Of a stretch of DNA of 64,000 bases, positions 1 through 8,507 are shown piece after piece. Within the stretch, counting starts at the first letter, position 1, and each line of letters starts with the position of its first letter. The translations under genes were made by a program, and so were the position numbers. The notes beneath the pieces were generated by a model, which made no database searches, was not told where the DNA came from, and worked only from the letters and a program-made list of their open reading frames with translations. Source of the DNA: Blastopirellula marina (GTDB taxonomy: Bacteria; Planctomycetota; Planctomycetia; Pirellulales; Pirellulaceae); the NCBI RefSeq assembly GCF_002967765.1, contig NZ_PUHY01000004.1, positions 1 to 64,000 of the forward strand. The letters run 5' to 3'.

Positions 1-404
1 AGCCACCGAAGTAGCCTCCGAAAACACAACCACCTTCGTTCTCAAACAGAGGTCACTACCAAATTGTCAAAGATCAATTAGCTTTCGCTTTCTCCCCTGT
101 CGACGTCAGTCGTGTCAGGCGAGAAGGTATATAGTACCGGTTCTTGGATCGGCGTCAAAGGGGCACGGGTGCTTTTTGAGTAGAATTTGCGAAGAGAACG
201 CGTAAGTACTGGTAGCGTAAGGGAATAGAATTTCCATGGATCGTGTGGGTTTCTCGCTGTGAAGGCCTTGGAGCTGGATATTTGCTAAATCGGACCTCTT
301 TGTCCGCAACAGGTTTTCTCTTCTCGCGACATTCATTCTGGGCGGCGAGTGCAGTGTGCCTCGCTGAAAGAGTGGATACGGACGGTTTGAAGGGAAGAGC
401 AGCG
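1..404. other. Left-edge non-coding stretch
   Basis: I see no convincing gene here. Short frames exist on both strands, but they lack a ribosome binding site and recognisable protein character. The plus-strand frame that reads into the next gene can be extended back to about 243, but that extension looks like leader rather than protein. The stretch probably holds the promoter and 5' leader of the gene starting at 405. Confidence 0.4.
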
Positions 405-1247
405 ATGGTTGCTATTAAGAACAGCGTGGGGCGGAATGGTTTGAATCGAGCTTCCGATGTGGTCGCAGTACAGAATCTGCTCAATCGATTTATTGGGCCT
501 GGGCGGTTGCTGGGGGATCCGTTAGAGCCGGACGGAATTGCGGGCAGTCTTACGAAGAATGCGATTGGTTCGTTTCAGCGGGTTTATCTCGGTTTCAATA
601 ACCCCGATCGACGCGTAGATCCCAACGGTCAGACACTCGCAAAGTTAAATGGACCCACCACGGCACCCAAATTAAAGCCAACCCTCGCCCCAGAAGTCGA
701 GGGGGTTTTGAGGGTTCTGAGAAGCTCTGCGATCAATTCAATCCGTTTTCGCTTGGGCGTCTATTCCATTGAACCGAGGTTTTTCCGAAGGGTAGCGGAT
801 GTCATTGAAGCGGGACGTATTGCCGTGGTTCACATGAGCGCCTTGAAGAAAGATGCTCGCTATACCCATGCGAATGTCGGTACGCAGACCGGGATGATGT
901 CTGTCGGATTCCAGGAACCCGCCGATCCACTAGAGAAGTCGATCATCGTCCACGAGGCGACGCACGCCGTCTGCGATGGTTGGGGGCATCCGATGCTCGG
1001 CCAAGATGCCGAAGTACTCGCGCATTTGGCCCAGGGGATCTACTATTACGAGCTTACCGGTCTTTACTGCACCAAAGTCCACGGCGTCACTTTTGCCATT
1101 CTCAAGGTTTGTGTCGATATCGCAGCACGTATGAAAGTCGAAAAGAATCACGACGTAACAATCGGCGAGGCCTGGGATTTGAATAGAAACGTCGTCAATT
1201 TGCCTTCCGTTATCCCAAACGCAGGCTTCTATTACGACGGAATCTAG
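405..1247 (+). CDS. Peptidoglycan-binding-like protein with a HEATH zinc-peptidase motif
   Basis: A 280-aa product when started at the ATG at 405, which follows a purine-rich GAAGGGAAGAG. Residues about 5-80 look like a PG_binding_1 fold: a VVAVQNLLN helix, then PDGIAG, then AIGSFQ, the usual DGxxGxxTxxAixxFQ pattern. The second half carries HEATH at residues 183-187 and a glutamate at 203 in DAEVLAHLAQ. This is the spacing expected of a HExxH...E zinc metallopeptidase (seen), so cell-wall or protein hydrolysis is plausible (inferred). No signal peptide is visible from this start. An upstream start near 243 would add about 54 residues with no clear signal sequence either. It is transcribed alone, ahead of aroH. 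The exact family is not recognised. Confidence 0.7.
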   Translation: MVAIKNSVGRNGLNRASDVVAVQNLLNRFIGPGRLLGDPLEPDGIAGSLTKNAIGSFQRVYLGFNNPDRRVDPNGQTLAKLNGPTTAPKLKPTLAPEVEGVLRVLRSSAINSIRFRLGVYSIEPRFFRRVADVIEAGRIAVVHMSALKKDARYTHANVGTQTGMMSVGFQEPADPLEKSIIVHEATHAVCDGWGHPMLGQDAEVLAHLAQGIYYYELTGLYCTKVHGVTFAILKVCVDIAARMKVEKNHDVTIGEAWDLNRNVVNLPSVIPNAGFYYDGI

Positions 1248-1377
1248 CGTTGTTCCCACGGATCTAGTCGTTTCGTGCCAGATTTCATCGCTCGTTTTTG
1301 CTAAAATGCCCGGCTTAAATCATTGCGAGCTTAGATAAGTCTGTATTCGTTTCGTCCAACCAAAGAAAGCAACTGTC

Positions 1378-1803
1378 ATGATCTGTCGAGGCGTTCGCGG
1401 GGCCACCACGGTTACTCATAACGATCGAGATGAGATCCTGGAAGCGACTCGGCAGTTGATGGCGCTCATCATTCGCAGCAATGAAATCGACTCGAAAGAT
1501 GTTGCCAGCGTTATCTTTACGGTGACAAGCGACTTGAACGCCGAGTTCCCGGCGTTGGCGGCTCGTCAGTTAGGTTGGATGGATGTTCCGCTGATTTGCA
1601 CGCACGAGATCAGTGTGCCTGGCTCGCTGCCGATGTGCGTGCGGATTCTGATGCACTGGAATACCGACAAAGCACAAGACGCGATTCATCACGTTTACGT
1701 CCGCGATGCCGTACGTTTACGCCCCGACTTGTGCCCGGTGCCAGAAATTGACTGGAAAGAGCTCGAGCACTGGATCGAGCAGCAGATGGCTGGAATGAAA
1801 TAG
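1378..1803 (+). CDS. aroH: Chorismate mutase, AroH type
   Basis: A 141-aa monofunctional chorismate mutase of the AroH trimeric fold. It converts chorismate to prephenate for phenylalanine and tyrosine synthesis in the cytoplasm. The N-terminal RGVRGATTV matches the Bacillus subtilis AroH opening (RGIRGATTV), which carries the active-site arginine. The ITHEI/CVRIL region supplies the Glu and Arg equivalent to Glu78 and Arg90, and [15 protein letters not shown] matches the C-terminal Tyr/Arg segment. Length is near the family norm of about 120-130 aa with a short C-terminal helix ([13 protein letters not shown]). No other aromatic-pathway genes are adjacent. The ATG at 1378 is chosen because the AroH motif begins a few residues after it. 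Confidence 0.93.
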   Translation: MICRGVRGATTVTHNDRDEILEATRQLMALIIRSNEIDSKDVASVIFTVTSDLNAEFPALAARQLGWMDVPLICTHEISVPGSLPMCVRILMHWNTDKAQDAIHHVYVRDAVRLRPDLCPVPEIDWKELEHWIEQQMAGMK

Positions 1804-1854
1804 AAGACCGGCTCCCAGCTTCTTTGGAATGGGATTCTCCCAACTTAGGTCGGT

Positions 1855-2451
1855 CTAAAGGGACTGGCAGTCAATTGTGCGCGTCTCGGTGACGATCGTT
1901 TGCAGAGGGATATCATGCGCCTCGGCCGGGATGGTATCGACCAATTGGCAATCGAACGCCAACGCAACTCTCGGGCAATCGGGGCGGAGGCGAGCTAGAA
2001 GCCGATCGAAATAGCCTTTGCCATATCCCAGCCGATTCCCCTTCCGATCGAAGGCAACACCAGGCACGACCGCCAGATCAATCGATTGGGGATCGACGGT
2101 TCGCTCGGCACGCAGTTGCTCATCGGGCTCTAGAATTCCGTACTTCCCACTACGAAGTTCCGTCATCTCGCGTAATGGAAACAAAGCCAATTGGTAATCA
2201 GGCAAGCAGTAGGGAACGACCACTTCCCGAAACTGAATGAGGCAACTTTCGAGCAGTCGAATCGTCGTGACTTCGTCACGAACGCTTACATAGACAAGGG
2301 GATGGCGAAGATCCTCCAGCGGGAACACTTGCAGAAACCGGTCACCAATGACTTGGCTGCGTTGGTCTCGATCGGCCAAAGCCCGACGCGCGGCAAGGAC
2401 GCCCCGGCGAATGGTCTCTTTCGACGCAGCACTCGAATGAGGATCGATCAA
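1855..2451 (-). CDS. 5-formyltetrahydrofolate cyclo-ligase
   Basis: ATP-dependent 5-formyl-THF cyclo-ligase (5-FCL, YgfA/FthC family), which returns 5-formyl-THF to the folate pool as 5,10-methenyl-THF. The C-terminal block GNRLGYGKGYFDRLLAR is the family signature that binds ATP and folate, preceded by DLAVVPGVAFDRKG. An ATG further upstream (2571) would overlap the preceding zinc-ribbon gene by over 120 bases and add unrelated sequence. I therefore prefer the TTG at 2451, whose second and third bases lie in the upstream gene's TGA (TTGA overlap). This gives 198 aa, normal for the family, and implies translational coupling. The product starts with an SKETIRRGVLAARRAL helix as other 5-FCLs do. 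Confidence 0.88.
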   Translation of the reverse strand: MIDPHSSAASKETIRRGVLAARRALADRDQRSQVIGDRFLQVFPLEDLRHPLVYVSVRDEVTTIRLLESCLIQFREVVVPYCLPDYQLALFPLREMTELRSGKYGILEPDEQLRAERTVDPQSIDLAVVPGVAFDRKGNRLGYGKGYFDRLLARLRPDCPRVALAFDCQLVDTIPAEAHDIPLQTIVTETRTIDCQSL

Positions 2452-3005
2452 AACGGCGTCCCCATCAAAGCTCGGTAGAGATTTCCTCCCGTCCACCAAG
2501 CGTAGACCGAGGAAATGAGGCAGGCCAAGGTCATGATCAACGCGATTACGCCGAGGGCAAATCCGATCCACCGGGTGATTGAACGACGGTGATTTAGCAG
2601 GTGAATACTCAAGACCGAGGCGACAAGCCCCAGCGGAATCGCAAAGCTCGAATACATTGCCATGAAGCTGGCCATGACCGCCAGGGCCGAGTTGCTAAGG
2701 CTGGGATAATCGAGCTTCGCAGGATCAAAGGCCGTTGGTGGGCTATTTCTGGAATGTTCCTCTGGCTCAGCTTGCGAAGGGGACGCCGGGCTGGGCTCTT
2801 CTTCGAGGACCGCTTCGTAGACCTCGTTCTCGATGGTTATTGGCGGCGCGTCCGCAATAGGCTGAACATAAGCTGCCAACACCGGAGAACGCCGAATGGG
2901 CGGAATCGGAGCACTTTCAACCCGCTTAAACTGCGTACCGCACTTCCAGCAGCGATTCACCGCCCCCATTAGTTCTTCGCCGCACTTGTCGCAGGTGACG
3001 CTCAT
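2448..3005 (-). CDS. Zinc-ribbon membrane protein
   Basis: A 185-aa protein of unknown function. The N-terminus is a zinc ribbon with two CxxC pairs (CDKCG at residues 6-10 and CWKCG at about 19-23). A low-complexity, acidic and proline-rich linker follows (EEEPSPASPSQAEPEE), then two or three hydrophobic segments: LAVMASFMAMYSSFAIPLGL, then a helix after the RRSITRW turn, VIALIMTLACLISSVYAWW. This resembles the small zinc-ribbon plus DUF4190-like membrane proteins common in planctomycetes. Its stop overlaps the TTG of the folate enzyme gene, so the two are probably co-transcribed, though the functional link is unclear. Confidence 0.75.
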   Translation of the reverse strand: MSVTCDKCGEELMGAVNRCWKCGTQFKRVESAPIPPIRRSPVLAAYVQPIADAPPITIENEVYEAVLEEEPSPASPSQAEPEEHSRNSPPTAFDPAKLDYPSLSNSALAVMASFMAMYSSFAIPLGLVASVLSIHLLNHRRSITRWIGFALGVIALIMTLACLISSVYAWWTGGNLYRALMGTPF

Positions 3006-3248
3006 GAGTCGTGAAAAACCGAGTAAGTGGCCCTGATGCCAGGACGCGAGGATGTAAAAAAACGTATGTCAGGAAATTTGTAGAATCTTGTGAGACGCTT
3101 GGAAACGGACTACTCTTAAAAGTTTACCGTGAACCGATAGCTTTTTCCTTATCTCATCCCTCCACCCTGAAAAACGCCGCGAAATCCATCACTTTGCGGA
3201 ATGTATCTCAGGGCTCGACCGAACTGATCTGTGCGAAGGAATCTCATC

Positions 3249-6200
3249 TTGAAGACCGAGAAACGCTTGATTTATCTCTGCCTCGTATTGGGAGCACTCG
3301 TAGGAACCGGTTCGTTGGTACACGCCCAAGTGCCCGAACCAGAAGTTCCTCAGTTGGCCCCAGCTTCGGATGAAGGGGAGCAAGCAATCACGGGATTCAA
3401 GGTCCCCGACGGCTACGACATGACGTTGTTCGCTGCCGAACCGATGATGGCGAACCCGGTAGCTTTTTGTATCGATGATCTTGGCCGCGTCTACATCGCC
3501 GAAACGTATCGTCAGGGACAAGGGGTCGAGGACAATCGTGGTCACAACTACTGGCTGGTCGACGATTTGGCCGCCCATTCGGTGGAAGACCGTCGTGCAT
3601 ATATCTTAAAGCATCATCCGGAAGCTGCAGAAAAGTATACCCAACACGACGACCGAATTCGCCTATTGATCGATACCGATGGAGATGGCAAGGCCGATAA
3701 GGACACTGTCTTCTCGGCCGGCTACAACGATATTGTCGAGGGAACGGGAGCAGGCGTGTTGGCTCTCAACGGCGACGTCTTCTACACCAACATCCCTTAC
3801 GTCTGGAAACTGCGTGACGAAGACGGCGACGGCGTAGCGGACGAGAAGACTGCGCTTAGTGAAGGTTATGGCGTTCGATTCGCATTTCGCGGACACGACC
3901 TTCACGGGCTAACCTTGGGCCCAGATGGCAAGATCTACTACAGCATCGGCGACCGCGGTTACAACATCGATGCCGACGGTACAAAGCTGAAAGATCCTGG
4001 TTCCGGCGCGGTGTTTCGCTGTAACCCCGATGGTTCCAATCTGGAGGTCTTCTGCACGGGACTACGCAACCCGCAAGAGCTGGCCTTCGATGATTACGGC
4101 AATCTGTTTACTTGCGACAACAACTCCGACAGTGGCGATCAGGCGCGTTGGAACTACTTGCTAAAGGGAGGCCACACCGGTTGGAACATGGCCTACCAAT
4201 ACCTGAGTGACCGAGGTCCGTGGAATCGTGAGAAACTGTGGCATCCGCATCATGAAGGTCAGGCCGCTTACATTGTTCCGCCGATCATCAACATCTCAGA
4301 CGGACCGAGCGGTTTGGTCTACTACCCGGGGACCGGTTTCGGAAAAGAGTTCAACGGAACGTTCTTTCTCTGCGACTTCCGTGGTGCTCCGGCGAACAGT
4401 GGGATTCGTACCTTCAAAATGAAGCCGAATGGAGCGACTTTCGATCTGGTTGATTCCGAACAGTTTGTCTGGCAGATCTTGTGCACCGACGTCGACTTCG
4501 GGCCAGATGGTGCGATGTACATCAGTGACTGGGTCGATGGTTGGACGGGGCTGAACAAAGGCCGTTTGTATCGCGTGGCGAAAGAGAACCCAGAAGACGC
4601 TGAGCTGATCGCGGAGGTTAAAGAGCTGTTACCCCGCGACTTCTCGAAGAAGTCGGATGATGAACTGGCCAAACTACTTCAACATGCCGATCGGCGAGTA
4701 CGCATGAAAGCTCAGTTCGCCCTCGCAGCGGCTGACAAGTTGAACGTATTGGAAGAAGTGGCCAAGGATACCAACCTACCGCAGCTCGCACGTATTCATG
4801 CCATCTGGGGCATTGGGCAGATCGCAGAGAACAAGTCAAAGATTGCGCAGCGTGTTGAAACCGTCGACGTTCTCTCAAACGTGTTAGTCACTGATGAAGA
4901 TCCAGAAATCCGTGCCCAAGTCGGTCGTGTGCTTGGTGAGTTGCGTGTCATTTATGGGCTGCCCAAATTGTTGGAAGACGACAACGCCCGCGTCCTCTAT
5001 TTTGCCATGTTGGGCTTGGGCAACGCTGGACCGCATGGGGATCCGAATCAGGTGATCGACCGTGTCGCTACAATCTTGGCGAAGAATGCTGATCAAGATC
5101 CTGCGCTACGTCACGGTGGCATTATGGCCTTGACCGGCATGCGAAATATTCAGTCCCTTTCGGACTTGGCTAACCATCCTTCGGCCAGCGTGCGAATCGC
5201 AGCCGTTGTCGCTTTGCGTCGGTTGGAAAGTCCTTCCGTGGTGCGTTTCCTCTCTGACGGCAACGAACTGGTCGTGCTGGAAGCGGTGCGTGCCATTCAT
5301 GATCTACCGATGGAGAACGCCATGGGGCAAGCTGCCCGGCTGATCGATTCGGGCTGGAAGAACGACGCCCTACTTCGCCGTGTGCTGAACGCCAACTTCC
5401 GTTTAGGTGAACCGGAAAATGCGGAAGCGTTGGCTCGCTATGCGACACGTAGCGACATGCCGGAAGATATGCGGCTCGAGGCTTTAGAGATGCTGGCCAG
5501 TTGGAAAGAGCCAGGTCAGCTCGACCGCGTCCTCAACTTCTATCGTCCGCTGGAAAACCGTGACCAAGCGGTTGCTAAGGAAGCCTTGGCCCAATCGCTG
5601 TCCAAGCTGTTGACCACCGACGAAAAGGTGCGAAACCGGGCGGCCCAACTGGCGGCTTCGTTAGGAATTAAGGAAGTTGCGCCGGTGCTGATCGGCTTGG
5701 CGAACGATCCTAAGCAGCCAGTGGAAACGCGTGCCGATGCGATCGCCGCCTTAGCGAGCGTCGATGCGGAGCAGGTAATGCCGATTGTGAAGGAAGCGTT
5801 GAAGTCTGACGCACCCCTGCTGCGGGCGATCGCTCGTGAGCAACTTGCCAAGCTGGCTCCCAGTGAAGCGGCGGAGGCCCTCGCCAAAGGAGTCGATTCC
5901 GAATCGACGATCGAACGTCAGCGAGCTTTGGCGGCGTTGGCCAGCGTGAAGCCCGAAGGTGGTCAGGCGATCGTCGTCAAGGCGATGGAGAAATTGCTCA
6001 ACGACAAGCTGGCGGTCGATTCGCGACTCGATGCGATCGAAGCCGCTTCAGCCTTCAAGGATTCGCCAGAGATTGCTTCACTGCTGGAAAAGTATCGCCT
6101 GTCGCTCGATCCAGCCGATCCGTTGGCCGAGTACCGTGTGGCCTTGGAGGGTGGCGATTTCGAGCGTGGTCGTAAGATCTTCTTCGAGAAAACCGAAGTC

Positions 6201-6596
6201 TCCTGCGTGCGTTGTCACCGTGCGATGGGAACTGGTGGTCGCGTTGGTCCTGAACTCGATGCATTGAGCGAAACGAAGCCGCGCGAATACTTGTTGGAAG
6301 CGGTCGTGCTGCCCAACGCGAAGATCGCCGAAGGATTCGAGTCGATCTTGGTGCTGACCGTTGATGGACAGACTTACTCCGGCGTGATCAAAGAGGAAAC
6401 GGACGACGCGATCAGCCTGGTCGACTCCGATGGCAAGCTGATCACGATTCCACAGGACGATATCGAAGGTCGCAAGAGTGCCAAGAGTCCGATGCCGGAT
6501 GATATCTACAAGCATCTGAACAAGACAGAACTGCGCGATCTGGTCGAGTTTCTCTCGAATCTGAAAAAGGGACCGCAGACCGGCGGGCACGAATAG
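3249..6596 (+). CDS. Secreted PVC-type dehydrogenase, HEAT repeats and cytochrome c domain fusion
   Basis: About 1115 aa. I choose the TTG at 3249, which has AAGGA eight bases upstream and leads directly into a signal peptide (LIYLCLVLGALVGTGSLVHA, cut before QVPE). A GTG at 3231 is possible. Residues about 45-450 form a beta-propeller of the 'putative membrane-bound dehydrogenase' type (TIGR02604), with calcium-binding-like DTDGDGKADK and DEDGDGVADE loops and GLRNPQELAFDDYGN. Residues about 460-930 are HEAT-like alpha repeats (HADRRVRMKAQFALAA, HPSASVRIAAVVALRRL). The C-terminus is a TIGR02603-type haem-binding domain with CVRCH at 986-990. It is inferred to oxidise sugars or alcohols outside the inner membrane. 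Such fusions are numerous in planctomycetes. Confidence 0.9.
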   Translation: MKTEKRLIYLCLVLGALVGTGSLVHAQVPEPEVPQLAPASDEGEQAITGFKVPDGYDMTLFAAEPMMANPVAFCIDDLGRVYIAETYRQGQGVEDNRGHNYWLVDDLAAHSVEDRRAYILKHHPEAAEKYTQHDDRIRLLIDTDGDGKADKDTVFSAGYNDIVEGTGAGVLALNGDVFYTNIPYVWKLRDEDGDGVADEKTALSEGYGVRFAFRGHDLHGLTLGPDGKIYYSIGDRGYNIDADGTKLKDPGSGAVFRCNPDGSNLEVFCTGLRNPQELAFDDYGNLFTCDNNSDSGDQARWNYLLKGGHTGWNMAYQYLSDRGPWNREKLWHPHHEGQAAYIVPPIINISDGPSGLVYYPGTGFGKEFNGTFFLCDFRGAPANSGIRTFKMKPNGATFDLVDSEQFVWQILCTDVDFGPDGAMYISDWVDGWTGLNKGRLYRVAKENPEDAELIAEVKELLPRDFSKKSDDELAKLLQHADRRVRMKAQFALAAADKLNVLEEVAKDTNLPQLARIHAIWGIGQIAENKSKIAQRVETVDVLSNVLVTDEDPEIRAQVGRVLGELRVIYGLPKLLEDDNARVLYFAMLGLGNAGPHGDPNQVIDRVATILAKNADQDPALRHGGIMALTGMRNIQSLSDLANHPSASVRIAAVVALRRLESPSVVRFLSDGNELVVLEAVRAIHDLPMENAMGQAARLIDSGWKNDALLRRVLNANFRLGEPENAEALARYATRSDMPEDMRLEALEMLASWKEPGQLDRVLNFYRPLENRDQAVAKEALAQSLSKLLTTDEKVRNRAAQLAASLGIKEVAPVLIGLANDPKQPVETRADAIAALASVDAEQVMPIVKEALKSDAPLLRAIAREQLAKLAPSEAAEALAKGVDSESTIERQRALAALASVKPEGGQAIVVKAMEKLLNDKLAVDSRLDAIEAASAFKDSPEIASLLEKYRLSLDPADPLAEYRVALEGGDFERGRKIFFEKTEVSCVRCHRAMGTGGRVGPELDALSETKPREYLLEAVVLPNAKIAEGFESILVLTVDGQTYSGVIKEETDDAISLVDSDGKLITIPQDDIEGRKSAKSPMPDDIYKHLNKTELRDLVEFLSNLKKGPQTGGHE

Positions 6597-6605
6597 CCGA
6601 CTTGG

Positions 6606-7586
6606 CTACTTCGTGCTTTGCTCGAAGAACTTCCAAAGCTCGGCGGCCGCGTCGAGCTTGCTGGTGTTTGGACCAGTCATTTCCTGAACACGGGCGGGGA
6701 CTTCTCGTGTGCCGCCAGGCCAGGCGTGGCCGTGCCCTTTGAGGTAAAGCACAAACAACTCAGGGCCAGCGTTCTTCGAGGGATAACGAACCAATTGCGA
6801 AGCGTCATCTTCTTTGACAATAGCGACTTCGGTTTGGCAGTTGATTGCCGACGCCCACTTGGCTAACAGATCCTTAACCGGAGGCGTGGTCCGCGAGCCC
6901 CAAGGCAAACTCGATTCACCTCCTTTGAGAGGAAGCAGTGGGTCTTCGGTACCGAAGATGAAGAGGGTAGGCAACGGCTTGGCGGGCTGCGGCTTCTCGA
7001 TCGCCACCATCCCAGCCACGGTACCAATGGCCGCTAAACGATCGGCCATTTCTGCCCCCAAGCGGAATGTCATGCCGCCGCCGTTACTATGTCCGGTGGC
7101 AAAGACTTTGGTCGTATCGTAGGGGACCTTAGTCTTTAGTTCATCAAGAAGTGTGCGGATGTAAGCGACATCATCGATTTTCGCCCGCGGGGCGCCTTCA
7201 CGCAGTTGCCCTGAGTTCCAAAGCTGGGGATTGGCTAGAAAGTTACCAGGCAGCCGCGGCCGGGCTGGAAGGCCATCGGGTGCGACGACAATGAACCCCT
7301 TCTGATCGGCCAGCTTCGCCCAGCGATCATGCGTCAGGATCGACTCGCCGCCACCACCGGCGCCGTGCAGGGCGATCACCAGCGGTGGTGGGCTGCTGGC
7401 TTGATAGCCCTTGGGTATATGGATCAAAGCGGTTCGGCTGTAACCATCCGACTTCGTGGTGATCTCGAACTGGCCGGGCTGCGGTTTTTCCGGCAGTTCG
7501 GCCGCTTGGAAATCTCCTTGATCCGAGGCAATCCAGCCTAAGCCAAACGCAAGCAACAAAATCCAAATCGAGCGGCGCCGGAACAT
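6606..7586 (-). CDS. Secreted esterase, PHB depolymerase/feruloyl esterase (LpqC-like) family
   Basis: A 326-aa alpha/beta hydrolase with an N-terminal signal peptide (IWILLLAFGLGWIASDQG). Seen motifs: the oxyanion strand PPLVIALHGAGGGGES, the nucleophile elbow GHSNGGGMTFRLG, the acid region FIFGTEDPLLPLKGG, and the catalytic-histidine region KGHGHAWPGG. These match the LpqC/Esterase_PHB family (COG3509), which hydrolyses polyhydroxyalkanoates or feruloyl-sugar esters. The actual substrate cannot be read from sequence. The gene is convergent with the dehydrogenase fusion, with a gap of nine bases between stops. Confidence 0.85.
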   Translation of the reverse strand: MFRRRSIWILLLAFGLGWIASDQGDFQAAELPEKPQPGQFEITTKSDGYSRTALIHIPKGYQASSPPPLVIALHGAGGGGESILTHDRWAKLADQKGFIVVAPDGLPARPRLPGNFLANPQLWNSGQLREGAPRAKIDDVAYIRTLLDELKTKVPYDTTKVFATGHSNGGGMTFRLGAEMADRLAAIGTVAGMVAIEKPQPAKPLPTLFIFGTEDPLLPLKGGESSLPWGSRTTPPVKDLLAKWASAINCQTEVAIVKEDDASQLVRYPSKNAGPELFVLYLKGHGHAWPGGTREVPARVQEMTGPNTSKLDAAAELWKFFEQSTK

Positions 7587-7660
7587 GAATTACCTCGCAG
7601 TCATGTCAATTGGTGAACTACTGGAAGTACCCGGCTGCCATACGATTGGTTTCGCCTCGC

Positions 7661-8437
7661 TTAAGTTCCTAGCACAACCCCACCGTCAACGCGAATCGCA
7701 GCGCCGTTGGTCGCGCTCGATAAGGGCGAGCAGTAATACGCCGTCGTATTGGCGACTTCTTCAACTTCGGCAAAGCGTTGGATTAGCGATGTGGGGCGGG
7801 CCGATTCAAAGAACTCTTTTTCAAATTCGTCTTTCGACAGATTGGCATCTTTGGCCATTTCGCCCACGAAATTGGAAACACCTTCCGAGGCGGTCGGGCC
7901 TGGCAAAATCGCGTTCACAGTAACATGCGTTCCTTTGGTCAGACGAGCGATACCATTTACCAGTGCGATGTTCGCGGCTTTGGTCATGCCGTAATGGATC
8001 ATCTCGGCCGGAATCTGAACGCCACTTTCACTCGAAACAAACAGCACGCGTCCCCAATTGCGTTCGAGCATCCCTGGCAGTACCGCGCGGGTAAGACGAA
8101 CGCCTGACATGACGTTGACTTCGTAGAATCTCTCCCAATCGGCGTCGGGGATTTCGACAAACGGCTTTGGTTCGAAGATGCCGGCGTTGTTCACCAGGAT
8201 GTCGATTTGGCCTGCGTCTTTCAGCAGCTTGTTACAACCTTCCGCGGTGGAAACATCAGCGGCAATGCCACGCGCGCCATGGCCGATGCTGCTGGCCGCT
8301 TTGTCGGATGATTCTTGGCTACGTCCATTGACGATGACGTTAGCCCCCTCTTGAGCTAACACTTGAGCGATCGCGTAACCGATGCCCTTGGTCGAGCCGG
8401 TGACCAGGGCGTTCTTGTTGTTGAGTTGCAGATCCAT
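7661..8437 (-). CDS. SDR family NAD(P)-dependent oxidoreductase
   Basis: A 258-aa classical short-chain dehydrogenase/reductase. The start chosen is the ATG of MDLQLNN at 8437, which has AAGGA about seven bases upstream. The longer frame adds only six residues. Seen: cofactor motif TGSTKGIG near residue 13, NNAG followed by a catalytic serine region (VSSESG), the YGMTK active-site Tyr-x-x-x-Lys, and a C-terminal NGAAIRVDGGVVLGT typical of FabG-like SDRs. Substrate is unknown. It lies between an esterase and the RND transporter with no clear operon partner. Confidence 0.88.
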   Translation of the reverse strand: MDLQLNNKNALVTGSTKGIGYAIAQVLAQEGANVIVNGRSQESSDKAASSIGHGARGIAADVSTAEGCNKLLKDAGQIDILVNNAGIFEPKPFVEIPDADWERFYEVNVMSGVRLTRAVLPGMLERNWGRVLFVSSESGVQIPAEMIHYGMTKAANIALVNGIARLTKGTHVTVNAILPGPTASEGVSNFVGEMAKDANLSKDEFEKEFFESARPTSLIQRFAEVEEVANTTAYYCSPLSSATNGAAIRVDGGVVLGT

Positions 8438-8507
8438 GAACGGTTCCTTAGGCAAACTGAGCAGAGAACGAACAAGAAGTTATTCTCCGCAAACAGGCCC
8501 AAGGCAA

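Noticed and set aside
3011-3373. Plus-strand frame of about 120 codons upstream of and overlapping the dehydrogenase fusion
   Set aside because: No protein-like pattern, no ribosome binding site, and it overlaps the real gene's signal peptide in another frame.
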